Shown: in pieces, positions 7,318 through 14,783 of the stretch
Numbering within the stretch: the first letter of the stretch is position 1
Layout of the letters: each line of letters begins with the position of its first letter
Origin: a virus
Length of the DNA: 39,006 bases
IMG/VR virus record: IMGVR_UViG_3300028800_000195
Location: 1-39,006 of that record
Strand: one strand, 5' to 3'
Position numbers and translations under genes: made by a program
The notes under the pieces: model-generated
The model's input: only the letters and a program-made list of their open reading frames with translations
Told to the model about the DNA's origin: nothing
Databases searched by the model: none

Positions 7318-9609
7318 ATGGTTAATAGAACGATAGCGAACAGTCTCAATCTTGGAGGAACACCGATAAGTAGTACGGGGGTAGTTCCTATCAAGAAACC
7401 AGCGCTTATGTTGGTTGATAGGCCGCCTACGGTCAACGATGATAGCAAGCAGTATATTATTGGTACGATCTGGATTGTACTTAACAGATCTTTAGCTGAT
7501 CCTTATCAGATGTGGTACTTGGCAGACAATGCTTTAGGGCAGCCTGGTAATTATTCTAATGCTACGTGGTTAAGGGTTGCTGCCGGAGGAACTGGTTATG
7601 TAAGCAAAATATTTACAACCAATGATGGCAATACAGCTACGCCTGTGGCCAATCAGTTCATATTCACGGGTAATGCGCCTATATCAGTCACGACAACCTT
7701 ACCCAATACGATAAATTTCACATTAACTGGTGGTGGCACATTCGCTGATAGCTTTCCTACAGATTCTGGCACAGCAACACCTTCAGCTGGAGTATTGAAT
7801 GTATTTGGTTCTGTTGGTGGCGCAGGTCACACGGGCGATAATATCAATACGTCTGCATCTGGTGATACCGTTGTTGTGCATCTCAATAAAGCATTACACA
7901 TGCCCTCTACAACGGCTGATGGATTGCAAGGTATCTGGTATACCGCTGCTACCGGATCGCCCTTAGCAGGTGGAAATATCTTCATGTCCAATCTTGGAAC
8001 AGGCAACACATTCCTTGGTGAGTTGGCGGGCAACCTTACGCTAACCGTAGGATCTGCTAAATACAACAGTGGTTTTGGATCGGGGAATTTAGGGTCACTT
8101 ACCACCGGGACCCAGAATACAACCGGCGGATTTGGAGCCGGCACATCTATAACAACTGCTAGTGATTCAGTACTTATCGGCTATGCATCGGGCGCTGGTA
8201 TAACCACTAAGAATAAATCAGTTGCTGTAGGTTCGGAATCTATGGCAGTCTTCGTGTCAGATACTGGTGGTCCATGGGTGACATCGCCTGTTGCTGTAGG
8301 ATATTCTGCGCTTGCTTCAGCTACGACGCAGTCGCAAGATTCTGCTGACGTTGCAGTGGGATTCAATGCTCTTAAAGCTGCAACTGATGTCGGTGGTGCC
8401 AATACAGCGGTAGGTAGTATTGCCCTAGCAAAATTGAATGATGTTGTGGGCAACGCGTATGGCAACACGGCGCTCGGCAGTGGGGCCATGAATGACTTCC
8501 TGACCGGAAATGAAAATACGGCCGTAGGATCGAAATGCATGCAGCGTACAAGTGCTGGTAGCAGTGGATCTAATAACACCGCTGTTGGTGAAGAGGCCAT
8601 GGGTAGCCTTTCTGCAACTGCAATAACTGGGTCTAGAAACACAGTCATGGGCAATGCTTCGGGCTATGTAATAAGTTCAGGAAACGACCTTGTTCTTATT
8701 GGATATCAGGCCGGTGGATCTTTAACTACAAATTCCAATGCAGTAGCTATTGGATCACAGGCATTATTAACAGCTGCTGGGGACAGCGGAGGAACTGAAG
8801 TAGCAGTTGGGTATCAATCTCAAAAAGCAACAACTCATGCTATTGGTGGAAATACATCGGTTGGTTATAAAACTCTTATAGCCATGCTAACATCAGCAGA
8901 TGGAACAACTTCAGGCTCGGCAAATACTGCTATGGGATCTTCTTCCGGGTTAACTCTTACCACCGGAAATTCAAATAGTTTCTATGGCCAAGCAGCCGGA
9001 GAGGCGGTTACTACGGGAAGTTTTAACACGGCCCTAGGTAAAGCAGCTCTTGGAAATAATGGTGCCGCGGTAACTGGTAGTAATAATATTGCAATAGGAT
9101 ATGACGCTGCATTAGCATTTGCTGGATCTGAATCTAGTAACATTATCATACAATCAACTAATGCTATTTCAGCGGGTATAAGCAATACATTGTACATAGG
9201 ATCTGGTACTGGAAGTAGTGCAGGCCAAATAAATAAGTCATTCATATCGGGCATTAGAGGTATAACAACAACCAATGCTGATGCTGTGGCTGTGTTGGTG
9301 GATTCTGCTGGTCAGCTGGGGACTGTCTCATCATCTGAGCGGTATAAAGAGCAGATTGTTGATATGCCTGATGTCAGTGAATATATTGCCAAGCTGAGGC
9401 CTGTATCATTCAAGTATAAGCAGCATCCTGAAGGTTCTAAAAGCTTTGGGTTGATTGCTGAAGAGGTTGAATCGGTGATACCTGCGCTTGTGGTGTATGA
9501 CAAGGAAGGTCAGCCTGACACGATAAAGTATTCTGAACTTATGTTCTTCATGTTGAAAGAGATTCAGGCATTGCGTAAAGAGGTTGATGCGTTAAAAAGA
9601 CCCCTATAA
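7318..9609 (+). CDS. Tail fibre with C-terminal peptidase S74 chaperone domain
   Basis: A 763-residue protein. Residues ~25-100 hold an anchor-like segment (KPALMLVDRPP, YIIGTIWIVLN) similar to the first fibre. Residues ~230-640 carry many NTAVGSxAL-type repeats (NTAVGSIALAKL, NTALGSGAMND, NTAVGEEAMGS), the left-handed beta-roll pattern known from YadA-like heads. The last ~95 residues are an intramolecular chaperone auto-processing (S74) domain: SSERYKEQIVDM with the cleavage Ser and its Lys, LRPVSFKYK, SFGLIAEEVE, then a C-terminal coiled coil. In this family the chaperone trimerises the fibre and then cuts itself off. It is the last gene of the array, before a strong terminator. Confidence 0.88.
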   Translation: MVNRTIANSLNLGGTPISSTGVVPIKKPALMLVDRPPTVNDDSKQYIIGTIWIVLNRSLADPYQMWYLADNALGQPGNYSNATWLRVAAGGTGYVSKIFTTNDGNTATPVANQFIFTGNAPISVTTTLPNTINFTLTGGGTFADSFPTDSGTATPSAGVLNVFGSVGGAGHTGDNINTSASGDTVVVHLNKALHMPSTTADGLQGIWYTAATGSPLAGGNIFMSNLGTGNTFLGELAGNLTLTVGSAKYNSGFGSGNLGSLTTGTQNTTGGFGAGTSITTASDSVLIGYASGAGITTKNKSVAVGSESMAVFVSDTGGPWVTSPVAVGYSALASATTQSQDSADVAVGFNALKAATDVGGANTAVGSIALAKLNDVVGNAYGNTALGSGAMNDFLTGNENTAVGSKCMQRTSAGSSGSNNTAVGEEAMGSLSATAITGSRNTVMGNASGYVISSGNDLVLIGYQAGGSLTTNSNAVAIGSQALLTAAGDSGGTEVAVGYQSQKATTHAIGGNTSVGYKTLIAMLTSADGTTSGSANTAMGSSSGLTLTTGNSNSFYGQAAGEAVTTGSFNTALGKAALGNNGAAVTGSNNIAIGYDAALAFAGSESSNIIIQSTNAISAGISNTLYIGSGTGSSAGQINKSFISGIRGITTTNADAVAVLVDSAGQLGTVSSSERYKEQIVDMPDVSEYIAKLRPVSFKYKQHPEGSKSFGLIAEEVESVIPALVVYDKEGQPDTIKYSELMFFMLKEIQALRKEVDALKRPL

Positions 9610-9615
9610 CAAAAA

Positions 9616-9652
9616 GCCCTTCCCTGACAAATGCTCTTAAGCAGGGAAGGGC
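9616..9652. terminator. Bidirectional terminator between fibre array and leftward operon
   Basis: A perfect 11-bp stem: GCCCTTCCCTG (9616-9626) pairs with CAGGGAAGGGC (9642-9652). In leftward sense it is followed by TTTTTG, a classic intrinsic terminator for the ERF operon. In rightward sense it is followed by GTTCTCTT, which may also stop transcripts leaving the fibre genes. Confidence 0.85.
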
Positions 9653-9708
9653 GTTCTCTTGGATGTACTGACAAACACCAAAAGGAGAAAAAGTTATTAG
9701 TAGTATAA

Positions 9709-10248
9709 CTACTTCTTAAGATTCTTAATAATGTTATGGTACTGGCGTTCGGTCAGATCGGTGAGGTTATTTACCTTGTTGAACTTACATATATTAGCCT
9801 CAAGCCCAGGACGTTTAGCGCACAGGTCTACCAGTTCATCAAGCTGTTCCTGATTGATATACTCCTCGCCACCACCGTCGTCATCAAGATCATCATGCAG
9901 TTGCAGCATGAACAATCCTCTTAAGATATAGCGGGTTCTATAGGTGCAGCTACCACCGAACTGTTGATCTTCTGACTTGTTGCTATTCACAGCGGCCAAT
10001 TTCGTAGTAAATTCAAGCTCTGCGCCACTGATATGCTGGAGTCTGGTATAAAGACATTCGACACCCTGCTCGTTGACTGTAGGGGTTATTATGAGTGATA
10101 ATCCATGCTTGTTGATTATGGGCGTTACAATCTTGAGGATATCTTCAAGCTTGGCAAAGTAGCCATAGTTACCCTTGCTGTCCTTGTTAATGGCAGGCAT
10201 TTCATACTGTGCCTTGGCAAGGGCTGTATACAGTTCTTTCTTATCCAT
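9709..10248 (-). CDS. erf: ERF family single-strand annealing protein
   Basis: A 179-residue protein of the ERF recombinase family, which anneals complementary single strands during phage recombination and genome circularisation. Diagnostic features are the N-terminal LYTALAKAQYEMPAINKD, the YFAKLEDILKIVTPIINKHG segment (ERF proteins typically have Y..L..I...V.P.L..HGL), GGSCTYRTRYILRGLF, and an acidic DDLDDDGGGEEY stretch. The last ~55 residues (NQEQLDELVDLC onward) are an extra helical region. It is the last gene of the leftward operon, overlapping the previous gene by 8 nt. With RusA it forms the only recognisable recombination set here. Confidence 0.85.
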   Translation of the reverse strand: MDKKELYTALAKAQYEMPAINKDSKGNYGYFAKLEDILKIVTPIINKHGLSLIITPTVNEQGVECLYTRLQHISGAELEFTTKLAAVNSNKSEDQQFGGSCTYRTRYILRGLFMLQLHDDLDDDGGGEEYINQEQLDELVDLCAKRPGLEANICKFNKVNNLTDLTERQYHNIIKNLKK

Positions 10249-10570
10249 TTTTATTCTCTAGTTTTATTATTCGTTCATATAGTTCATTGATTATTTCATG
10301 TAATGGGTAATCAACATGTCTTGGGCTATTTGGTACCGGATAATATTTTTCTTCTTTTTGTTTAGGTAAATTTATTTCTTCTATTGGATACCAATGTCTG
10401 ACGTTTATGAAAGACACATCATGCTCATCACATTCTGGTATAAAATCATAATCTCCTTTATAGATAGCAATAGAAATATAGGGATTTTCATGAGTTAACT
10501 TGCCGCATATCAAAACTTCTTGTCCTAGCTCTGGCTCTTTATCTCTAACAGATATCCAGTTAATTTCCAC
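10241..10570 (-). CDS. DUF551-type small protein with coiled-coil tail
   Basis: A 109-residue protein. Residues 1-~70 show the DUF551 pattern: NWISVRDKEPELGQEVLICG at the start and HWYPIEEINLP near residue 58. In this family a W-I-S-V start and an HW-P-L-P-P end frame a small beta-rich domain of unknown function, common in phage accessory regions. The C-terminus is helical (LHEIINELYERIIKLENKNG). It overlaps both neighbours by a few bases, so it is translationally coupled. It is one of several paralogues in this genome. Confidence 0.7.
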   Translation of the reverse strand: MEINWISVRDKEPELGQEVLICGKLTHENPYISIAIYKGDYDFIPECDEHDVSFINVRHWYPIEEINLPKQKEEKYYPVPNSPRHVDYPLHEIINELYERIIKLENKNG

Positions 10571-10868
10571 GAGTAATGTTTCCTTCTGATGCTATGAGTA
10601 GATCGATGTATTCTTTAAGTTCCATGGCAATGGGGCAAATTTCACGTTTACGGCACGTTGCGAGTTGTATCTTGTAATGTCCTAGGTGCTCATGCAATCT
10701 TTCGGCTGATAGCAATCTTGGCAGTTTTCCTTCAAGGGTAACTTCATCGTCAACCTTGCAGATAGCATCAAGCACTTCATAGCGGTACTTGTTGGTATTG
10801 GGGTTGTGATCCAAGCATGATTGTATCAGTACATGCAGCATGTAATAGAGGAGTGCGAGTGATTTCAT
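10560..10868 (-). CDS. Hypothetical helical protein, early operon
   Basis: A 102-residue, predominantly helical protein with several Cys (SCLDHN, ICKVDDE, ATCRKREICP) but no clear zinc-binding spacing. The N-terminal KSLALLYYMLHVLIQSCL is hydrophobic but too mixed for a confident membrane segment. It overlaps the upstream DUF551 gene by 4 nt (ATGA type) and the downstream one by 11 nt, so it belongs to the same leftward mRNA. I do not recognise the family. Confidence 0.65.
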   Translation of the reverse strand: MKSLALLYYMLHVLIQSCLDHNPNTNKYRYEVLDAICKVDDEVTLEGKLPRLLSAERLHEHLGHYKIQLATCRKREICPIAMELKEYIDLLIASEGNITRGN

Positions 10869-11113
10869 TTTGTATCTTTCGGTAATGGTATTTCTGAAAG
10901 TGGTAACCAGTGTGTTGCCCTACTGAGAGGACTACATGAACAATTAAGATGATCTTCATCATCAATATCATCAGGAGAATGCCATTCAATATTATAAGGC
11001 ATAAAGCTTTTATTTGATGCAATATAAAATGCTGGAATAAGTCGTTCGTCATACATAACTAAAAATACACCACTTTTTTCAGGTAATCGGTCAGAGGTCT
11101 TGACCCAATTCAT
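10865..11113 (-). CDS. DUF551-type small protein
   Basis: An 82-residue DUF551 protein: NWVKTSDRLPEKSGVFLVMY at the start and THWLPLSEIPLPKDTK at the end, exactly the two conserved edges of the family. Between them lies a variable loop with a CSC motif (LNCSCSPLSR). It is closely similar at both ends to the DUF551 protein at 19182-19469 (NWIKTSDRLPED and THWLPITEIPLPEE), although that gene is on the other strand 8 kb away. Its start overlaps the upstream stop (ATGA). The function is unknown. Confidence 0.75.
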   Translation of the reverse strand: MNWVKTSDRLPEKSGVFLVMYDERLIPAFYIASNKSFMPYNIEWHSPDDIDDEDHLNCSCSPLSRATHWLPLSEIPLPKDTK

Positions 11114-11298
11114 TCTACCCTATCGCTAAGTTCGTTTTCTAGTTTATAGATCATGGTCTGATGGTCGCACAGGCATGGAGCTGAGTCTTGGGCCATAAGC
11201 AGCTTGAGTTCCATGATAGAGTTCTTAAGCCGTGGTATCGACATCAGTTCAGGTTTGTTGATGAGTGGTACAATCTGGCATTTCTTTCTAATCTCCAT
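11110..11298 (-). CDS. Small hypothetical protein, early operon
   Basis: A 62-residue protein starting after AGAGGAAT and ending in an ATGA overlap with the DUF551 gene downstream. It has a basic N-terminus (MEIRKKCQ) and a helical middle (RLKNSIMELKLLMAQDS). A CLCDHQTMIYKLENEL segment near the end contains two Cys and a His. No known domain is recognised. The tight coupling on both sides makes it a likely real gene. Confidence 0.55.
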   Translation of the reverse strand: MEIRKKCQIVPLINKPELMSIPRLKNSIMELKLLMAQDSAPCLCDHQTMIYKLENELSDRVE

Positions 11299-11307
11299 GA
11301 GATTCCT

Positions 11308-11658
11308 CTAATTTAAAATACATTTTTGGTTTATGCACTCTATATAATCGGGAGCATTATTTCTCTTGAGAGCAACGCGAGCATCACATGTGGTACATAT
11401 ATAAATAACATGTGGTTTTGTATCTGCGTACGGGGTTATTCTGTTCATTTTTGCAGGCATACCCTTAGGAAAAGGTATTGAATCAAGAGACATCCAATGA
11501 CTTACTTTTTCAATACAGACAGAACCAGTATCAGTCATAAATTCAGGACTACCTATCATCTGCGCAACGAACCATCCATATGTAATTTCATGGTTTGTTA
11601 TAAAAATTACATCTTGATCATGTTTAGGAAGGCCTTCTTGTGTCGAGATCCACTTCAT
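11308..11658 (-). CDS. DUF551-type protein with C-terminal zinc-ribbon-like segment
   Basis: A 116-residue protein. Residues 1-~67 are a DUF551 domain (KWISTQEGLPKHDQDVIFIT to SHWMSLDSIPFPKG). It is then extended by ~45 residues with CTTCDARVALKR and ECINQKCILN. These four Cys in two pairs suggest a zinc ribbon not present in the other DUF551 copies. AGGA precedes the start. The fusion is the odd point: if it binds nucleic acid or protein through the ribbon, the DUF551 part may act as a partner domain. That is speculative. Confidence 0.65.
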   Translation of the reverse strand: MKWISTQEGLPKHDQDVIFITNHEITYGWFVAQMIGSPEFMTDTGSVCIEKVSHWMSLDSIPFPKGMPAKMNRITPYADTKPHVIYICTTCDARVALKRNNAPDYIECINQKCILN

Positions 11659-11661
11659 CGA

Positions 11662-11910
11662 TTAGTGTCCTACTATGGGTCCTAATGGATACCAATAATC
11701 TATCTCTACTGATTCTCCATCAACACTTTTTTCATCATCATAGACAAATACATAGTCATTCTTACCAGTAAAATCTTTCTGGAAGTATCCTTCAAATGAA
11801 TAAGCGTTTCCATTTTCAATTTTCAAACATACAATCCATTCACACCGTTCTGGCATTCGCGATGATAAAGAATTAGGTTCGTATTTAATCCATTTAAAAG
11901 TAAAATTCAT
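11662..11910 (-). CDS. DUF551-like small protein (diverged)
   Basis: An 82-residue protein. It keeps the general layout of the DUF551 group (FKWIKYEPNSLSSRMPERCE at the start, DYWYPLGPIVGH at the end) but lacks the exact HW-P-L motif, with YWYPL instead. The start follows GGAG, and the stop is 3 nt before the next gene. It is best read as a divergent DUF551 paralogue; an unrelated small protein cannot be excluded. Confidence 0.55.
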   Translation of the reverse strand: MNFTFKWIKYEPNSLSSRMPERCEWIVCLKIENGNAYSFEGYFQKDFTGKNDYVFVYDDEKSVDGESVEIDYWYPLGPIVGH

Positions 11911-11924
11911 AGTTCACTCCGAGG

Positions 11925-12104
11925 TTAGATCTTGTTTTCTTCTATCCGTTCTTTTTGTGTTCTAATCCTGCCAAATATAACTACATCATCAATGTCATCT
12001 CTTGTTATTGGAGTATCGTTTAAATTTGGAGAAAGTTTTTCTTTTGGGGTAGCTGTTGTAGTAAGAATGTGAATTACAAGCGCATTCTCAACATCATCAT
12101 TGTT
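11925..12104 (-). other. In-frame open extension after the TGA of the 12105-12695 gene
   Basis: Directly after the TGA that ends the 196-residue gene, the same frame stays open for 59 codons to a TAA at 11925-11927. It reads NNDDVENALVIHILTTT and so on, ending RTQKERIEENKI. No ATG, GTG or TTG start with a ribosome site opens this frame. The stretch looks like ordinary coding sequence in composition. It is either the lost C-terminus of a gene cut by a nonsense mutation, a readthrough product of the UGA-A stop, or chance. Confidence 0.4.
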
Positions 12105-12695
12105 TCATTTGTTTTCTAATGATTCTAATTCTGCGTCTACTTTCTTTACAGCATCTTCAATTTCTATACGGTAATCGCGAAGGTACTTTGTAAATCCTAG
12201 AAGAAATTGGGGAAGGAATCGAGCGAACTTGATGCGCTTGTCTAAAGTGCATAGTTCAAATGGGCGCATGAAAAGTTCATCATCCTCATCGTCATAGTCT
12301 GCAATTTTTACTGAGCGCAGGTAAATATTGCAATCTTTAGCATCTTCAGGTTTTTGCCAGAGCAATTGCCAAGCAATTTCCCTGCCTTGTTCATCTTCTT
12401 CATTAAGAACACACTGAGTATATTCAATAAATACTCCGTGGTATCTGAGAGAACGCTTTATTTTCTCTATGTCTGAGTTGATTGTATCGATAGATTTGTG
12501 GATCTCTCCATAGCGTATCCCTTCAGGGTTATTTTTTGCCCAGTGAAATCCAAGCTTGTCCAGCTCTTCTTCAGCGTAAGCAAAAGGAAATTGTAGTTGT
12601 TCTAATACAGTGAATTGTTCTTTTGTCAGAGTGTTCTGAAACCGAGCGATTGCTGTTTCCAAGCACCATGCATAGGCTTCGTGTGTTATTTTCAT
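12105..12695 (-). CDS. Hypothetical acidic helical protein, first gene of the leftward operon
   Basis: A 196-residue protein with a helical, acidic composition and no recognised domain. A central acidic stretch (ADYDDEDDELFMRPFE) and a C-terminal coiled-coil-like helix (IEDAVKKVDAELESLENK) are visible. It is the first gene behind the leftward promoter at 12738-12766, with an AGAGGA site before the ATG. It would therefore be made first and in quantity, as is common for early takeover proteins. Its frame continues open beyond the stop codon (see 11925-12104). The function is unknown. Confidence 0.65.
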   Translation of the reverse strand: MKITHEAYAWCLETAIARFQNTLTKEQFTVLEQLQFPFAYAEEELDKLGFHWAKNNPEGIRYGEIHKSIDTINSDIEKIKRSLRYHGVFIEYTQCVLNEEDEQGREIAWQLLWQKPEDAKDCNIYLRSVKIADYDDEDDELFMRPFELCTLDKRIKFARFLPQFLLGFTKYLRDYRIEIEDAVKKVDAELESLENK

Positions 12696-12718
12696 GAGAT
12701 TCCTCTTGTAGTAGTTGT

Positions 12719-12747
12719 TTGTCAGTAACTAATAACTATGATATACT
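12719..12747 (+). promoter_or_regulatory. Rightward sigma70-like promoter for the HTH regulator
   Basis: TTGTCA (12719-12724), a 17-nt spacer and TATACT (12742-12747): five of six matches at each box with ideal spacing. It would drive the regulator starting at 12789. It overlaps the opposite promoter at 12738-12766, with the -10 boxes sharing two bases. Confidence 0.7.
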
Positions 12748-12766
12748 ATGTTATGTACATTGTCAA
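12738..12766 (-). promoter_or_regulatory. Leftward sigma70-like promoter for the early operon
   Basis: In leftward sense there is a perfect TTGACA (12761-12766), a 17-nt spacer and TATCAT (12738-12743). It lies just upstream of the 196-residue gene at 12695. Its -10 box overlaps that of the rightward promoter, so both cannot be occupied at once. A perfect palindrome ATGTACAT (12753-12760) lies in its spacer and could be an operator. Confidence 0.72.
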
Positions 12767-12788
12767 TAATAATAACGAAAGTAACAAT

Positions 12789-13049
12789 ATGAATAATCAA
12801 GTATTGATAGACAGATTGAGAGCAGTGATGATCAAGAAGGGGTTTACGCCTGTTCAATTGGCTGAAGATATTGGGGTTGCTGCTGACACCTTACGAGGTT
12901 TTGTCTATGGCAGGAAGAATCCCCAATGGAAGACGCTCCATATGCTCGATCAATATCTACTCAAGCATGAAGATGTGCCCTTTAAGTATGAAGAGATAGT
13001 TGAGCTGGTTAAACAACAAATGGCGAAGGATCCCAACAATAAATCTTAA
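12789..13049 (+). CDS. Small helix-turn-helix regulator
   Basis: An 86-residue protein with an XRE-like helix-turn-helix at about residues 18-42 (KGFTPVQLAEDIGVAADTLR), then a second conserved stretch (GRKNPQWKTLHMLDQYL). I start it at 12789 because 86 residues fit the family and upstream in-frame ATGs lie in the promoter. It is the only gene between its promoter and a terminator, facing the leftward operon across overlapping promoters. It is therefore probably a Cro/CI-type or early-gene repressor. No integrase is present, so it need not mean lysogeny. Confidence 0.75.
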   Translation: MNNQVLIDRLRAVMIKKGFTPVQLAEDIGVAADTLRGFVYGRKNPQWKTLHMLDQYLLKHEDVPFKYEEIVELVKQQMAKDPNNKS

Positions 13050-13103
13050 CCTGCTTTACAGGTAGTAATTAATATTATATCCTGAAGCTGTTTTGATAGA
13101 TAA

Positions 13104-13140
13104 AAAACCCCCTTTGATGTTATCGCTGGGGGAATTTTTA
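13104..13140 (+). terminator. Intrinsic terminator after the HTH regulator
   Basis: AAAAAACCCCC (to 13113), a loop, then GGGGG (13129-13133) followed by AATTTTT. The G/C stem is flanked by an A-run and a T-run, so it could act in both directions. It closes the single-gene regulator transcript. Confidence 0.75.
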
Positions 13141-13144
13141 AGAA

Positions 13145-13210
13145 CACATTGCGCACATTACGATTCTTACTTTTTTTAAGCTAAGAAGGAATTGTAGCCA
13201 GCGCAATGTG
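13145..13210. repeat. 10-bp inverted repeat with nested hairpin
   Basis: CACATTGCGC (13145-13154) pairs perfectly with GCGCAATGTG (13201-13210). Inside, TTCTTA (13164-13169) pairs with TAAGAA (13182-13187). There is no T-run after the outer arm, so it is not a plain terminator. Confidence 0.6.
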
Positions 13211-13703
13211 CTGTAATAAACTGATCCTTAAAGTGGATCAAGCTCCCGACGGTAATCGGGCGAAAGTCTTTTTTATGTTCAATGTCAAGGTGACTAATAA
13301 GATCGCTTCAATATCTTTTCCAATGGTAGTAGAAGACAATACTACAGCAAAATATCCCGATGTCAACTATAATTCTTTAGAAAGTGGCGTATCTAAGCCA
13401 TATTACACTAGTTATACCTGTAGCAAACCTGTCTTGCTACACACAATCCATGACAAACAGAAACAGTTTACTATAGTCCCTCGCGCGCTAAACGCACGCG
13501 TACGCGTAGGAATAGAGATTAAAATAGTCCCTATATTCTTTGCATCTTATCCTAGATTATTTAGTTTTAAAGAGATGGGCATATGCATAAGCTCCTCTCG
13601 GTTGCGACCTCGAATCGCTTATGCTAGTTTAACCACTTCGTTTGCAACTGTCAAGAAAAATTGCAACATCACCACAAATTTAAAAAAAGAAAGAGTAGTA
13701 TGA
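13206..13703 (+). CDS. Doubtful open reading frame
   Basis: A 165-codon open frame. For it: the stop overlaps the next ATG in the ATGA manner usual in this genome. Against it: the start lies inside the right arm of an inverted repeat, the nearest purine-rich site is about 16 nt away, the protein has no recognisable pattern, and the frame crosses a GC-rich palindrome. I regard it as more likely chance reading through a structured leader, and keep it only so that it is not lost. Confidence 0.25.
   Translation: MCCNKLILKVDQAPDGNRAKVFFMFNVKVTNKIASISFPMVVEDNTTAKYPDVNYNSLESGVSKPYYTSYTCSKPVLLHTIHDKQKQFTIVPRALNARVRVGIEIKIVPIFFASYPRLFSFKEMGICISSSRLRPRIAYASLTTSFATVKKNCNITTNLKKERVV
13496..13507. repeat. 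GC-rich 12-bp palindrome ACGCGTACGCGT
   Basis: Two ACGCGT units back to back make a perfect palindrome, within a GC-rich island (13480-13511) that also contains GCGCGC. It stands out against the AT-rich surroundings and could be a protein-binding site. Confidence 0.5.
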
Positions 13704-14776
13704 ACATCCCACAACATATTCAAGAGATCCATGATCTTGTCAGTAAGAAAGTTCCAGGATTAACAATCGCAGGTGCATGTGAACTAAGCGCATACCCTCT
13801 TGATCAGATACGGATCGTTCTTGCAGCCTTCTCAACCCCACACCATTCTAAGTCTGCATACTCATTTTTTAGGCGCAAACTCAACGACTACTGCAACGCA
13901 GCCGACATTAAAGGCGCATGGCGTGAAGCATACGAACACATGGAATCTTTAGGATTTACTAAGGAGTCTAAGAAAGAAGAGACCTCAAACGATGAAGCAA
14001 GCCTACGGCGAGCGCAATCTCGCCTCGTCGGGCGCACATCAAACCAATCCTCTTCGGACAAGTCAACCTTCAATAAGCATGTCTTTCTGGATCCACACGC
14101 AACCGTTCATAAACTCAACCCCGACAAGTACACCAAACCAGATTATGAAACGCTATTTAATGAATTCGAAAAACGCCGAGGTGATGGGTTTGAATCTCAA
14201 AATGTACCCAATCCCTTCGCTTTCAGGATGTCACAACAACAAAAGGCTTCAACCGTCGGCCTTGACTATGCGGCCGATCAAAAACAATTACACCACAACA
14301 TTAAAGCTGAAAACCCCGAGACCCTCTCAGACGAAGCCCTTAAATTCGAACTGGCACGCAGCCAAGGATTACTCGGCAAAGGCTTCGAAGATATGCCCAA
14401 CCCCTTTATAGATAAAGCTGCGGCACTAAGATACTTTGCAGATGCCCTTGGGGCGCAAAAAAAGGGCCGCGGAAGAGAAGAGAGAGGGCAGTATAAGGTA
14501 AATACCCAAGAAGAACCTTTCGTTGCTAAAAAAGAGAATTTGGATGCGTTTGAAAAAGTAAGAAAAGATTTAGAAGAGAAAGAAGCTGAAAAAGCAGCAA
14601 CAAGACTCGAAAGATTGGTAACCGTTAACAACTTTCTTAACGAATACCAAAACAAACAGGCATCACGAGCCTATCATCAAGCCCTCGCTCTCACTGTTGA
14701 ACCACTCGTTGATTTATCAGAAACACCACCAATCATAGAAACTTGGGACGACGGCCAACCAATCAATGAAGTATAG
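13700..14776 (+). CDS. Hypothetical protein, first gene of the packaging operon
   Basis: A 358-residue hydrophilic protein. I start it at 13700, preceded by AAGAAAGAG, rather than at the upstream in-frame ATG at 13661, which has no such site. An N-terminal ~85 residues look like a compact helical domain (SKKVPGLTIAGACELSAYPL). A low-complexity middle follows, then two similar NPF motifs (VPNPFAFRM, MPNPFIDKAA) and a long charged helix (residues ~270-320). It uses more C-ending codons (CCC, AAC) than the fibre genes, as does the next gene. The position before rusA suggests a replication or recombination role. I do not recognise the family. Confidence 0.65.
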   Translation: MNIPQHIQEIHDLVSKKVPGLTIAGACELSAYPLDQIRIVLAAFSTPHHSKSAYSFFRRKLNDYCNAADIKGAWREAYEHMESLGFTKESKKEETSNDEASLRRAQSRLVGRTSNQSSSDKSTFNKHVFLDPHATVHKLNPDKYTKPDYETLFNEFEKRRGDGFESQNVPNPFAFRMSQQQKASTVGLDYAADQKQLHHNIKAENPETLSDEALKFELARSQGLLGKGFEDMPNPFIDKAAALRYFADALGAQKKGRGREERGQYKVNTQEEPFVAKKENLDAFEKVRKDLEEKEAEKAATRLERLVTVNNFLNEYQNKQASRAYHQALALTVEPLVDLSETPPIIETWDDGQPINEV

Positions 14777-14783
14777 GAAAAGA

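Larger units (their letters stand above)
13141..13699. other. Structured, mostly non-coding region; candidate origin or leader
   Basis: About 560 nt separate the regulator terminator from the next confident gene. Visible here are a 10-bp inverted repeat with an inner hairpin (13145-13210), a small CCCGA/TCGGG hairpin at about 13248-13263, two ATAGTCCCT copies (13473-13481, 13524-13532), and a GC-rich palindrome (13496-13507) in AT-rich surroundings. A doubtful open frame (13206-13703) spans it. Its position between leftward early and rightward late genes fits an origin or a regulatory leader, but nothing decides. Confidence 0.4.

Noticed and set aside
7827-9275. Long leftward frames opposite the S74 fibre gene
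   Set aside because: Pro/Ala-rich mirror translations of the repeat region, without starts or domains.
14278-14655. Leftward 125-codon frame opposite the 13700 gene
   Set aside because: The rightward frame is in an operon with ribosome sites and coupling; the leftward one is isolated and hydrophobic by complementarity only.
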